Positions 44,722 through 56,313 are shown, numbered from the stretch's first letter. The stretch: 64,000 nt of DNA from Paramarasmius palmivorus (GCA_037176845.1 JAYKXP010000155.1:39455-103454); one strand, 5' to 3'. A program made the numbers and translations. The notes: a model not told the origin generated them from the letters alone.

Positions 44722-45416
44722 ATGTCATGTCAACCCAGCCCAGCGACTGTACCGACAACTGCACAATGGACGGATTTCATCAGTGCATCAATTCCTGTCC
44801 ACCAAGAGCTATTCAACCGCATAGTGGCCCTTTACCCATGCACTCAGTCAGGTCTACTCGACAGCCTCGAGGGCCTCTCAGGCAGGGATAAGCTGGAGAC
44901 GGAGATGTACCTTCTCAGGAACATTGCGGTAACAACCTGCTTCCAACTTTCCTTACGACAACACTAAATACACCCTAGGAATATCCAATCATGATGCAGC
45001 GACGCTCACCAGCCACACCCATGCTCACTGCACGATTCCAACAGAACATCAAACTTATAGTGGACACCATCCTATCAGTCCTGCCCTCAAACCGGAACCC
45101 TGAAGATGTCGTTTCTTCGGTGTCATGCCCCCCGACAACCAACGCCCCAGAAAAGAACATGAACAACATACCAACCCTTTGCCTGTGGGCCGCCGAAGTC
45201 ACTCGACTCAAATCCTATCTGAAGCAGCACACAGAACGTCCAGTAGACGCAGAAGCGAATGCTTACCACACCGCAACCCTACAGTGGTTGAAAGGAATCG
45301 TAGCGAAAAAGCTCTGTCTACCACCCATCTCCGACTCGAATATCAACGCTGCTGCCGATAGGTGTAAGCTCTCTCGCTGTCTAACGAAGACCCTACCACG
45401 CTAATTCGCTTTCAGT
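44722..45416 (+). CDS. lineage-specific hypothetical protein (paralogue of 34482-35208)
   Basis: Exon 1 is 44722-44928 (MSCQPSPATVPTTAQWTDFI..MYLLRNIA). Exon 2 is 44979 to about 45361 (EYPIMMQRRSPATPMLTARF..LCLWAAEVTRLKSYL), joined at the same position and phase as in the paralogue. The C-terminal exon of the paralogue (SVFEELMGGF) has no clear counterpart here. The large transposon begins about 200 bp further on, so the 3' end may be altered. Helical protein of unknown function. Confidence 0.55.
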
Positions 45417-45614
45417 ATTACAGTCTGTACCTTAATACGATGTACAAGTCTCCCAATAACACGCCTTATATATCGTATTTGCCCCATACGTTTACAATCC
45501 TCCCGAGAGAACTCCCGTCCAACCATGAAAGTTCAAAAACAGAGATGCGTAATGTACAGGAAACCGACCAAACACGTCGACGAATGCCTCGAGCCATCCG
45601 TGCACGCTAGCTTT

Positions 45615-45664
45615 TTACAAAAATGCCCGATATATGTCGGGGGCCTTATTACAAAAAACGCGGA
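45615..45664 (+). repeat. KDZ transposon left terminal inverted repeat
   Basis: Begins TTACAAAAATGCCCGA and contains a small hairpin (CCCGATATATGTCGGG). It matches the inverse of 60055-60104 except at four positions, all C/T transitions. Confidence 0.85.
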
Positions 45665-45819
45665 TGCTTCTATTGCTATTATGTTTTACATTAATACATT
45701 CCCAATATTTTCAAAAATCTACTTCATGCTGGTAACAGTACAGTTGTTATACAAAAGATGGATCAAGTGCGGAAACCATGTTTTCAAAAACAATCAAAGA
45801 CAGATCAAGTAGTTTTCAA

Positions 45820-46060
45820 AAAACAGCCCAAACCCAAAACCTCTGGTTTATCAAAAATAATAGTTAGTTTTTGATAATGAGGCGGGGGAGAGGAGCTTAC
45901 TTCGTTATCAAAAACAGGCCGAGGACCTGATTTATCAAAAATGACAGTTAGTTTTCAATAACGAGGCTAGGGAGAAGAGCTCACCTGATACGAGGATGTG
46001 ACATTATTGAAAACAACCCGAGGACCTGACTTATTGAAAATGGATGGGTTTTAGATAATG
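45820..46060 (+). repeat. left subterminal motif array
   Basis: Several copies of TTATCAAAAA/TTATTGAAAA-type words, with interspersed gaggacctga words. They are inverted relative to the TTTTTGATAA-type copies at the right end. They are candidate transposase-binding sites. Confidence 0.55.
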
Positions 46061-46095
46061 AGCTTTCTCAGACGGAACAAAACGCACCTTGTGGA

Positions 46096-49000
46096 TCACT
46101 GCTCCAGATCACTTTCCTCTCCACTCAGTGAAAGTCGCAGTGCATCTTCAGTCACGTCTTCAGACTCGCTGGAGATACCTTCCTGCGAGCTAGACTTTGC
46201 CGATTGTTTTTTCCATTGCGTGGCGAAAGATGCTGCCAGATGCCGGTACATTGAGGCTTGCCTGTACGCATATGCAGAGGCCCCTTCCGCATGAGCGCCC
46301 TGAAAACTGGGAACGCTCGCCCTTATTTCCCACTGAGTAGCAGACCATATTAGGGACTTGATGGTCCTCCTCATCTCTTCTGTGACCAGCTGAGTCTCCT
46401 CTTGCCAACGTCGGAGCCTGGCATAAGACTTCGCCCACTCCACGCGGAGCCCTGCTGATAGTTTAGCTTGATGAGACAAATACAGCAAAGGAAAAGTGCG
46501 TACCAGCATATAGACTTTCGTCTGAAGCAAAACCTCCTCCGTCGGCGGCCCACCATATCCAAGATGTGCCACGATAGCCCTCGCCAGTCTTTTTCAACAT
46601 CTCATCTCTCTTTGTTCTCCACCTCTTATCTGCTGCCTCTGGCTCCACCTCCAGCTCATTGTTGCCCTCATCGTCATCGTCATCTTCGTCTTCATCGTCG
46701 CCCTCTTCATCCTCGTCACCAAAACCCTCCTGGCCATCGTCATCTTCACTCGCTTCCTCATCCATGTCCACCTCCTCCTCAAGTGAACGCCCCATAACCT
46801 CTTTCGCTTTCTCCTTGCCAACACTGTGGGTCTTATTTCCCAGCTTCTTCCTTGGAACTCCAATTGCTCTATCCTCAGCATCTTCCATGCACCGGATGTC
46901 TGTTGACAATAGCTTTCTCCATGGAACGGCATTAGGATCTCCTCCGCGAAGCATCCTTATAGCCTCCCAAGCATTCTGGTATCGAGATGCATGTAAACGA
47001 CACTTGGACTCGCTCAGCTGCATTAGCTTGGATGAGCGCCGAAGCCGACCTTGATGCCTCGCTTGAGCGCTTTTATAGGTGTGAAGACGGGATGTGACCA
47101 GAAGCTGATTTCGTAGCTCATCCAAGGCCTCAGAGCACTGCGCTTCTCGAAGCCTGAGCTCTATCTTGGCGAAGTCCGCAGCAGGGCAGGCAGCAAGTTG
47201 CTCCGGGGAGAGTGAAGAAGGTAGAAAGAGGGGCATGGCCTCCACCTCGTCGGGATTGATGGGTTTTGACTGACGCAAAGAACGCACAATGGGCATCAAG
47301 TGGTCCTGCTGGTTGTAGAACCTTGAAGTAATTTTTCTGAGCCGCGTTTGCTTATCAAGTATATCGCCCACTTGCTTGAGAGTATAGCCCATCTTTTTCA
47401 GTAGCCGTGACTCTCGGAGCTGACGCCTGCGGAGCTAGTCAGGACTTGCCATAAAGAGTAGAACAACACCCACTGCTTTTCCTCTATATCGAAAGCCGAA
47501 AGCAATAGCTCAGTGGGGCCTTTAGTTGATAAGTGTTCATCATCGAGCAATGCCTCATCTAGCACTGCCTGGTCAGCGCTCAAGCTGGAGTACTCCTCTC
47601 GAGCAAGCTGTACGCGAACCTCCTGGATTGTAAGACCTGCGTGATAGACTGAACGGGCTGCCAGCTGAGCAGCGAAAACGCACGCACCTTTTTTTGGAAA
47701 CTCGTATGGATTTGGGCTAGTCTTGTCAGCCTCAAAGTCGTGAACGGCCTTCTTCCACGTCGGAGCTCGAGCGGCCTGGTTTATTGTTTGAGCTCGATGC
47801 AGTTCTTCTTGAATGGCGGCCCACCGGACAGCAAGTTTAAGCCTACGAAGCAACAGCACACCTGACCAGAGCCTCAGTGATATGCATGTTCAAATCAAAA
47901 GAAAACCTACCCAATCCTAACAACTTTTGCCAGTTCCAGAAGCTCCAGTGATCGTCCAGAGTGTCATGTCTGGACCCAGGACCCATTTCAATGGTGCTGG
48001 TTGCGATAGGGCCCTGGCCAGCCCAATTTCTTTCCACCCCCTCACCATCTGTTCGGCCAACACCAAGCGCATAGTTGAGGGAAAAGTTGAGCTGACATTT
48101 GATAGTATGCCCATACACATGCAGTTTTGGTATGACAAATAAGAAGTCGGCAAGTGCTTTAGGCCGAACGTCCACAGGCAGCCCCATTATTCGCTCGATA
48201 AACCGACGACAGTATTGACAGCAGATGTCATACGAGAGGCACACGTCAAGATCAGGGCTGTGATGTCCAAGTATGCAGGCAATAATCCAATCGATATTGC
48301 AGTATCTGGATAGCAGATGAGTTAGCGGTGCTTAGTTTTGACAAAAGAGCACAAACCTTTCTCCTTTTTGCAAATCTCCGACACCGTTGGGCTGAATGAA
48401 CTCGTGCCGAGCACAGCAGCCTAGCCCCACGCCAGACGAAGAGTAGTTGCCTCGAGCATTCCTCGAGTTGGCATGATCGAGAGCTGCAAGGCCGGAGCAA
48501 GTAGACATCTACTTCAGGTGAGCTCCATGTAGTCTGAAATGATGCAGCACATCACCTCTGTTTCATTAGTCATGTCCCGGAGGTACTCTCTATAGCGACC
48601 GTCCTCAACCAGGTAAGCAAACCCAGTCCCAAAGCCGGGATCGGCATCTTCGTTTGAAACCAGCTTCCGTTTAAGACGGAAGCAGGCGTCTACTGCAAGA
48701 AAGAGCCTGTATATGAACCTAGTTTCCTCAGTACAAAGTAGAGACTTCATGGCTTGTATCGTACCTTTGCTGAGAGCTTGCCTGAAGCCAGTTATCTGGT
48801 AAGTTGATACCAGGACGTGGACATGCCGGGCAAATCACAGCAAGCTCTCCGGGGCGTGTTTCGCTAATATCTCTCACACCATCATTCCCTCGACCTCCTC
48901 GCTTCAACAACTTGAGGTGGCGCCACTGTCGAATGGCCCTCCTGAACTGGGCGTATCGTTTCTACAAAGTGAGTCAGTGAACTAGGTCAGATTAACGACA

Positions 49001-50078
49001 TAAAAAAAGCAACCTTGAACGAGAAGCTGCCCGCGTTATCTGTAAGGTTTTCCAGTCCACGATAGTAGTCATACGCCGTCACTTTGCCCACTAGAGTCAT
49101 GGTGTGGAAATGCTCTAGTAACCGAAAGGTAAATGCAGTCTTGGGGACCTTTGCGGTAGCCGGATACCACTCGTGTCGTAAAAGCTGTTGGTGCATGTGA
49201 GCGAGGCTACCAGCGTTCCCACATTCGCAGTATTGAATGCGAACTCGATGGAAACCATTGGTGTGAAGGACGGTAAAGTTGGCGGGAGCGCTCGTATTTG
49301 GGGCCGGACAAGGAGTATTGGATGTGTGTCCCAATTGAACGACGAGGCCAAGACTTTCAAGAGAAACACGTTGAAAGAACCTCCCGTTCCAAAACTGAAG
49401 GAACATTAGCTAGTGTGAAAGGACGTAAAAGAGCGGCCAGACCTGTATCACGTCTAAAGGTCGCTCCCGATGAAGGTCGACAATGCACCCTTTGCACATC
49501 AGCTCCATTGAAAAGCAGTCGCGGCATCGGTATTGCGGTAAATGTCCCTTCTTCTTGCATCGACGACAGCAGTCCTTTGCATTGTCCCCACGGCCCTCTC
49601 CCACCATAAGTATACGGAGATATTCGTCGCGAAGGCTCATCCAATCAAGATTATCTCCCTACATATTCGGTCAGCACACCTTCCACGCGTTAGAAGAGGC
49701 TCAGCTCACCGCATCGGTTGTCCGTTTGCGTTTATTAAGTTTTGTTTGTGCCGGAATCTTATCCCCAGAAGTTGAATAAAGACCCCCGTCTATAGTCTGA
49801 ATATCGTCGTAGACTTCGTCAACGTGCATGTCGGCGATCCCTTCTGAAAGGCTCTGACTGGGAGCGGACGATGTATCTTGCTCGGAGGAAGACACTGGAG
49901 GTCTCATTTTGAGGGGTACTGTGGTCACTCGACGTCTATCCGCAGAGATGGAGGATGTAACGACCGACGCCAGAATTTTAGTCTTCTTGCTAGGAACTTC
50001 TCCATCAGACAAGTCGAGGTCTTCCGGGGAGTATTGAGAAAGAGAGGGAGCTTGCTTTCGATGTCGCTTACTAGACAT
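46096..50078 (-). CDS. CxC2/KDZ transposase
   Basis: Transposase of the element, about 1,100 residues over roughly nine exons. From the N-terminus: a disordered basic region (exon 50078-49710); a CxC2 cysteine cluster in exon 2 (from 49658: CCRRCKKKGH, YRCRDCF, CKGC, H), likely DNA-binding; a block with ESLGLVVQLGHTS and YCECGNAG (about 49390-48990); a CPACPRPGIN block (about 48825). The KDZ catalytic core follows, with VDACFRLKRK (48690), YDICCQYCRRF, LHVYGH..C and RTDGEGVERNWA (47843-48244), which carry the expected acidic residues. Then come a helical region, an acidic D/E stretch (about 46640-46760) and a C-terminal helical domain (LRVEWAKSYARLRRWQEE) ending at 46096. No stop was seen in the core exons, so it may be functional. 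Exon borders between 48250 and 49000 are approximate. Confidence 0.85.
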
Positions 50079-50566
50079 GAGGCCTGAGAACTGAGAACTG
50101 GGGGAGAGGAATGTGAAAGCTACAGACCTTTTATGTGGCCGGTCGCTACCTCATGGTGGTTTGTTGATTGGAAGCAGTCGTGGGAACAGGAGGGAAATGG
50201 TCCGAGGAACGTGCACAACCTTGTCACGTGGAACTCAATTTGGCGCTCTTTCCGAATGTTTTCAAAAATAGGGTTTTCAGGAATGGAGTTCCTGGAGAAT
50301 GGCTATATTGTACAACAAGAAACTAGAACCTGATTCTGAGGGGGAAAAGTTATTATAGATGAGTGCGGTAGCACCTTCGAATCAGTGAGGGGTTGGTAAG
50401 GGCTAGGTACGCTGCCAAGTTATTAATAGCTAATATAGTATCGTACAAGAAAAGTATCTTAAGCAAACGCGAGCAGCCCAGTGACGGTTCTTCGTATGTG
50501 CAAGATCTACGAAACCTTCTGCAACAAAACCACACGTTTAATCTGGTCAACTGACATCTGAGAGAT
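50079..50566. other. intergenic inside the transposon
   Basis: About 490 bp between the transposase start and the 3' end of the next minus-strand gene. No coding exon seen; it presumably holds the transposase promoter. Confidence 0.4.
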
Positions 50567-52838
50567 CTACACGGTGACGTTGGAGCTTTGGGAGTAATGA
50601 GACTCGGTTTTCCTTCGCTTGGATGGCTGACCATCAGCCTCAGTAGCTTCTACGAACACATGGCCTGAACAATTCGAGCAGCCCTTTCGAAAGCTGCTAT
50701 CTAAGTTGCGTTTTGGTTGAGAAACGCCGTCCGAGAAGCTACATGGACTAGAAGTGACATATAGGTGTGTGAAATTAGTGATAGAAGGGCCACGTACTTG
50801 AGTCTCGCACATAGGACCTCAAGCGTTTCCCCCTTCCGACGTATGTACTGTACCACGATAATCTCATCACTGAGTTCTGCTTCTGGCTTGTACGATGGCG
50901 ATAGCAGAATACGAGGCTGAGCACATGGCGGAGGTGTGAGGTAATCGTTTGCAGGATCGGCTTCCATCGACATCTCCGGGGGCGAATTACTGTGGTTCAG
51001 TTCGAGTTAGTGTTGATAAAGACAGATACAAATAATATGCCTGAATGAAACCCAGTTTTCCAAAGCACGTTCATCTTCAATGAGAGAGATCATCAGATGT
51101 GCAATGAAGGAGCGATGTGGGCCTGGGTAATTCAGTAAAACGTCCACGAGGTTCTGCTTCGACAATACGGCATTACTGTACATGGGGTACCGGCTATGAA
51201 AGGCATACGGAGTGAGATGGGGGCAATTTAGACCCCGGCGGGGATGCCTGTTCTCCATGCATCGACGGCATGAACTCTTTCCTCGACCTCCCTTGACTCT
51301 CTCATGACAGAAGCCAAAGCCCAGAGGGTATCAACGAGACCAAGTTGTCCGTCGTTTGCCTGTTGATGTTGACCTGCTGGCTTACTTCCCTTCCCTACTC
51401 CTCTCGATTTCTTGCTTCCTCCGCCTTTCTTACCTCCTCCGCCCTTCTTGCCTCCTCTGCCCTTCTTGCCCCCTCCGCCTTTCTTGCCCCCTCCACTTCT
51501 ACTGGATCGACCGCCGCCCTGATCGTAGTCGCCATCCTCATCATCGTCGACACCGTCTTCATCCTCGTCTCGCTCGGAGGAGCTATAGTTAACATAGGGT
51601 CCGCCGCCAAGCTGGTAGATGTCCTGTACAACCTTGGTGAAGTCGTCGTAGGCCTGTCCCTTTTCGGCAAATGCAGCGAGCGCCACACACCCGTAGTGGT
51701 AGTCCAATAGGTTGTCCGGCACGCGCTTGGTATAGTGCTCACGAAGCGGCTGCCTGGTCAGCTTCCCGTCCCATATCTCCGTTTCCGCCTTCAACGCGTC
51801 AGATAGAGGGCCAACGAAAAACTTGTATATCAACGATAGCACGTGAAATTTGACGATTCTTTCGCCTGGATCAGAGGGAAGCTTTTCTCTGTCGGCCTCC
51901 TTATCAGAAATCTTCACATGTGACCTGGTCATAAATTGGTTGGGGACCTAGGAAGAACTCAGCTGGGGCCTACAGCGGTGGCAAAATGACTCACCCTCAA
52001 AAAAGCACACACCGGAGGTATTTTCTGGCCATTCTCCTTCATCTCTCCCAGATATGAGTGGAGCTGCTTTGTCACAAGAAGGCCGTTGCGAACGTCATCT
52101 ATCCTGCGAATGCTTCCTCCTGTCATGAACGAAATGTACTTTCAATGAGTTAAGCTGAGTCTAAGTGTATTCTGAACTTTGAAGCCTTACCTTGTCGCCC
52201 TTGCTATGCGGTATGAGGTGTATGGCATGGCATCCGTTGGCGTGAGTTTCGAAGTCCAGCGTGGGCAAGGGCAAGGTCAGGCGCTCCGAAACAACGCAGT
52301 AGGGGTACCTCAAGGAGCTCCCAGCGAGCATGATTTCTTTTTCGTCACGGTGGAGCACTTTGTAACGGAAAGTTGGATCCCTGGACTGCTTATCGTCGTC
52401 GACACTGGTGCGCTCCAGCATAGCTTGAGGATCTGCAATGAAGCCTTTCCTGTAATCTGTTTGACCATTATTAGAGAATGCCAGTACAAATGTGCTCCTG
52501 TGCTCACCGACTTTGTAGTAAAAAACATCGCCCTGGCTTGGCAAATACGAGCTTCCAACCTTGAGCGCTCTTCCGTTGTGTTTAAGCGTTCCATTCGTAG
52601 GAACTATGCACCACAGTAGGTAGCGCAGCCATCGAAGGGTATGATTGGTGACAGTAGAGGCAATGACGAGTGGGATTCTGAGCTTCAGGTGCTGCCTGAC
52701 TACTGTGTGTTTCTCTGAGCCTGGAACGGAGATATTGCAGTGAACAGTAAAGGTAGGAAACTCCTCTTCAGGTAGAAGCTGTGCAGGATCTGGCGGTTCG
52801 GATGAGGGTTCTGGGGTCGTCCTGGTTAAAGTGGCCAT
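50567..52838 (-). CDS. transposon-borne protein of unknown function
   Basis: Exon 1 (52838-52192, MATLTRTTPEPSSEPPD) encodes a beta-rich segment (FPTFTVHCNISVPGSEKHTV, YLPSQGDVFYYKVGEHRSTF, GCHAIHLIPHSKGDK). It joins in frame to exon 2 (about 52142-51995, YISFMTGGSIRRIDDVRNG). That exon leads to a third (from about 51949) with helical text (FHVLSLIYKFFVGPLSDALK, DNLLDYHYGCVALAAFAEKG), an acidic run and a Gly/Lys-rich repeat (GGGKKGGGGKKG). The frame stops at 51228. More exon-like text follows in another frame (LSKQNLVDVLLNYPGPHRSF, SFRKGCSNCSGHVFVE, ending at 50567). Either one intron was missed or there is a frameshift near 51240. No family recognised; the basic Gly/Lys repeat suggests nucleic-acid contact. 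Confidence 0.5.
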
Positions 52839-53241
52839 GGTGAGGGAAGGTCACAAAGGAATGTTGCCAAACAAGAACGCATAGCCCCATGACCGTTTCT
52901 CACGATGTCTAGGGCAATGATGAGTCAGACCAAGCCGTCATGCATTCGTTCATGAGACCAAGACAGGGCCGAGCTAGAACCAAGCAGAGCAAGAACCTGA
53001 GTTCCAAGGAATGGGCGCATTAATGAGCCATCGGTGTTACGGTACTAGAGCTGAGATCTGACAAGTCTATCGTAGACTTTCTTGGATGACGAAGGCAAAC
53101 AGCGGGATGCAAGCGGGTTGTATTGAGGTGCGATGGGCATATTGGTTTCATATAAGTTGACCAGGGGTGTCAGAACTGGGAGAGGGCAATGGTAGAGCGT
53201 AGGTAAGAGGCTACAGGAACCGGGTATGCGTCGTGATTTAA
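52839..53241. other. intergenic inside the transposon
   Basis: About 400 bp between two minus-strand genes with no plausible exon. Confidence 0.4.
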
Positions 53242-54274
53242 TTAAATAACATGACTCGTTGCGCATTGTCGACCAAGTGTCGACATGATGCAGAGTGCTC
53301 TAACATAAGTACTAGAAATGTAGTAGTGGATGAATCGAAAATGTCCGTAAAAGGCTGGTATATCAGAAATGCCACTCGTCAAAACCTTCAGTACTGCGGT
53401 GAGAGGAAACGAACGAACGACCAGCTTGTCGAAGGAGGGGGCTCTCGGCCTAGCGAACGAGTTAGCTGAGAAGATTTGATGGGTGCTGGAAAATACCTCT
53501 GCATCGATGTCTCCGTCTTCCTGCTCAGAGTCTGTAATCTCAATAACCTCCGCTTCACGTTTAGAGCCGGACCTGGAGGCTACAGAAGTTGACGATTGGC
53601 CGGCGTCTTGAGGAAATGTAGTGCCTATGGGCGTTGTGGAAGGGGCCTCCATGCTGACATCGTTTCCGGGGCCGCGATCTGAATCTATATCTGCAGTGAG
53701 GTCGATTGGGTTTTGATAGGTAGCGTCGTTTGTGAGGTCAATGACATCCTGTGGTTTGTCGGAAGGACGTAGCGTAGCGCTTGCCATTGCCATCCCTCTC
53801 AGCCGCAACCTCTGCGCTCTCCTTTCCTGCTTTGCCTTTTTCTCCTCCTTTCTTCTCTTCCTCCTAGCAGCAACCACGGGGTCTGAGGCCAACGGCGGCT
53901 CGAACATGTCTATTCCAAACCGCTTCGATAGAAATTGGTGTCAGACTGGCGACATGGCGGGAGTGAGCGTACGCACCGCGGCTACCTCATACATGTTGAT
54001 TTGTGAGCCCTCATCTCCCAAAATTTCGGCTACGTCCCTGACAAGAGAATTAATGAAAGGAGTTGAAACAAAGAAAGAAGCTCACGCAGCCCAGTTGAAT
54101 TTGACGAAGCGGATCTCCGAGCCCATGGAGGAGAAGTAGGATGAAGCGATCACGTTACTCTGCGACTAGTGTGTCATTGTGACCCGGGTTTCTTCTTTCC
54201 CACTGCCAGCGCATCTTCTTCCCGCCATCTTGTGTCCCATCTATCTCCTTGGCCCATTCAAGGCTTTTCAACAT
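53242..54274 (-). CDS. transposon-borne nuclear-type protein with SUMO-interaction-like motifs
   Basis: Coding text starts either at 54274 (MLKSLEWAKEIDGTQDGGKK) or at 54126 (MGSEIRFVKFNWAA). Exons then read DVAEILGDEGSQINMYEVAA (from 54037) and, after a GT..AG intron, RFGIDMFEPPLASDPVVAAR followed by a strongly basic run (RRKRRKEEKKAKQERRAQRL). Next come three hydrophobic-acidic cores typical of SUMO-interaction motifs: DVIDLTND, NPIDLTAD and EVIEITDSEQED. The basic run is a likely nuclear localisation signal. The gene is divergent from the TET/JBP gene. The frame stays open to 53242, but the last 60 codons look less protein-like. Role unknown; a link to SUMO-marked chromatin or silencing proteins is inference only. 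Confidence 0.55.
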
Positions 54275-54322
54275 GGCGTTTAACGGTGTGTGCTTTAATT
54301 GCTGCCTACTTGGTTTCTTCAC

Positions 54323-54452
54323 GATGATCTGGGTGCGTAAGCCAATCAAAGGGCCGGCCCCAGACTACGCGTGAATAAAGCCCATGCACGCCTCCTCACA
54401 CGATGGTCTGAGCGCGTAAGCCTATCAAAGGGCCGGCCTCAGACTACGCGTG
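54323..54452. repeat. duplicated 51-bp motif in the divergent promoter region
   Basis: Two copies (54323-54373 and 54402-54452) with a period of 79 bp share GCGTAAGCC, ATCAAAGGGCCGGCC and CAGACTACGCGTG. They differ at about five positions. Each has the palindrome GGCCGGCC and several CpG sites. They sit between the SIM-motif gene and the TET/JBP gene. Confidence 0.8.
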
Positions 54453-54527
54453 TGCTTCTCTTCGCCTCTGGTTCCACGTAACGAAGCGCTGTGTCTAACT
54501 TCTGCTCCAGGCTCAAACTTGCGAGCG

Positions 54528-56069
54528 ATGCGCTTCTGCTCCTTCGATCTTGGGGCTGCCCTGGAAGACGAGAATGCGAATCGACTGAGGGAGGAAGACG
54601 CCGGTAACTTCCTAGATGAAGATCTAGTTCTGGAACATGAGCTGAGCCCTAGTGAGCTGGATCGACCCGCCAGCCAATCGAATGCCGCCGGCTCCTGCTT
54701 TCCAGCAGAAGACAATGTGCCCCCACCGCTCACCTCACGTCAAAGAAGAAACCGCCGGAAGACAGAGATGAAGAGGGCAAGGCGGAGGGAAGAAGCAGCA
54801 CGTCGAGATCAGGAGGTCCAGGTTTCCGGCTACGTGCTCGGCTGCGCAAAAAAAGCGCAGCCTTACACGCTTGACGACTTCAACGCTGCTACTTTGCCTA
54901 TATCTGACCCCGGCTGGATAGGGAAGGGGGATGCAGCTCCGGAGAGCTTGCCCAAGGCGCAGGAGCTCAGGTATCTTAACTGGAATGGAAGGTAAGCACG
55001 GTGCATAAATCGAAGTGATTTTCACTGACCTGCTTGGTTTGGCAGGGACACAGTTGCTCTCCTTGATGGCAGAGATCGCCTATGGGCTCTGCTAGGGGCC
55101 CCTCCTCCTGGGGCAAAGGATTGGGGCAAGGTCAACGAAGGTTTGGTTGATGCCTTTCAGAAGTACGACGAGTCCTCTACCTTCAGTAAAGAGGACATGC
55201 AAAACCGGAGATCAGGTGGAGAGTATGGCCTCAGAGATGAGGGCGTCTCCTTTGCAGGGGGTAAAACCAAGCCTGGTAACATAGCCGTCCGTGGAATCAA
55301 GAACCGAGCGGCACTGAGGGCTTTCTCGGAGAGCCGGTATCTTGGGCGAGTCTTAGGGCACACCGGTCGTAAGCGCTTTCTCTTTTGTGATCCACCTTTG
55401 CTGACAGCTGAACCAAGGGCTTTACTGCACTTTCGCAAACAAACTGGCGCGAGAGAGTCGAAGGGTGTTCGGGGAACTTAAAGCCAAATTCCCTGAAATC
55501 AACTTCCCTTCTCACCCGAGCGCTGGTGGCAACTGCTGGGCAGCCAGGTGCCTTAACTCTGCTGGAAAGTCGAAGTTGGCACGCGTATCCACAAAGCGCC
55601 ATGCTGATTACGGGAACTGGGCACCCAATTGGTGCTGCGTCACTGCCGTAGGGAAGTTTGATCCAGACAAAGGTGGACACCTTGTGTTTTGGAACGTAGG
55701 GCTGGTGGTGAGGTTTCCACCGGGCTGCAGCATTCTTTTCCCCTCGGCGCTTATCACCCACTCAAACATCCCTATTCAGGAAGGAGAAACCAGGTATTCC
55801 ATAGCCCAGTATTCTCCGGGGGGCTTTTTCGGTGGGTGTACAATGGGCATATGACAGATGAAGACTTCCTGAGCTCTGCTGATGAGGAGGCGCTTAGGAA
55901 GAGGTCGGAGGATAAAAGCAGAAGGTGGAAAGAGGGCCTCGGGCTTTTCACTAAATGGCAGGAGCTGGTGAGGGGAGATTATATGGGACAAGAGCTGGGC
56001 GACCTGAGCGAACTAAGTGAGCTGAGCAGCGAAGAGGAGGAGCCTCCTAAGAAGCGTAAAAAGATATGA
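54528..56069 (+). CDS. TET/JBP-family 2-oxoglutarate/Fe(II) dioxygenase, frameshifted near C-terminus
   Basis: Predicted to oxidise 5-methylcytosine (or thymine) in DNA using 2-oxoglutarate and Fe(II). Exon 1 (start chosen at 54528, MRFCSFDLGAALEDENANR; an alternative ATG at 54450 lies in the upstream repeat) joins an exon from 55046. That exon holds RDTVALLDGRDRLWALLGAP and GIKNRAALRAFSESRYLGRV. The catalytic double-stranded beta-helix exon (from about 55413) has NCWAAR, the iron-binding H-x-D in RHADYGNW, GGHLVFWNVGLVVRFPPGC, the distal histidine in SALITHSN, and the 2-oxoglutarate-binding arginine in GETRYSIAQYS. The frame then stops at 55852-55854. The family's next segment (GGLFRWVYNGH) and a basic tail ending PKKRKKI (56069) are in the next frame, so one base is missing around the G run 55818-55823. 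The core is complete. Confidence 0.8.
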
Positions 56070-56313
56070 TTAAACACCAATCTGTACATCTTCATTAGAT
56101 TTGCTTGTTTTCGTCTCATTGCTCGAAAAGGTAGACACTCACAGATAAGATACAAATCGATATTTTCTCAAAAACTCTGGAAACTAGCCATTTTTTACAA
56201 AAGAAAAACAAGGGCTAACGCTGCTCTCAGCCCCTGCACGTGCAACATCTGACCAAGGCATAATTTAAGCGAACGTCCCGCTTTCTCCTGAACCGCTACC
56301 TGCACCTGCAGAC

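Noticed and set aside
51345..51710. Hydrophobic plus-strand frame (leucine/alanine/serine-rich)
   Set aside because: Reverse complement of the Gly/Lys repeat in the minus-strand gene; the hydrophobicity is a by-product of that repeat.
54155..54349. Possible separate small gene upstream of the SIM-motif gene
   Set aside because: More simply explained as a candidate first exon of the SIM-motif gene (start at 54274).
55829..55856. A 26-30 nt GT..AG segment that would bypass the TET/JBP frameshift by splicing
   Set aside because: Too short for a spliceosomal intron, and it would delete the family-typical GGLFRWV segment.
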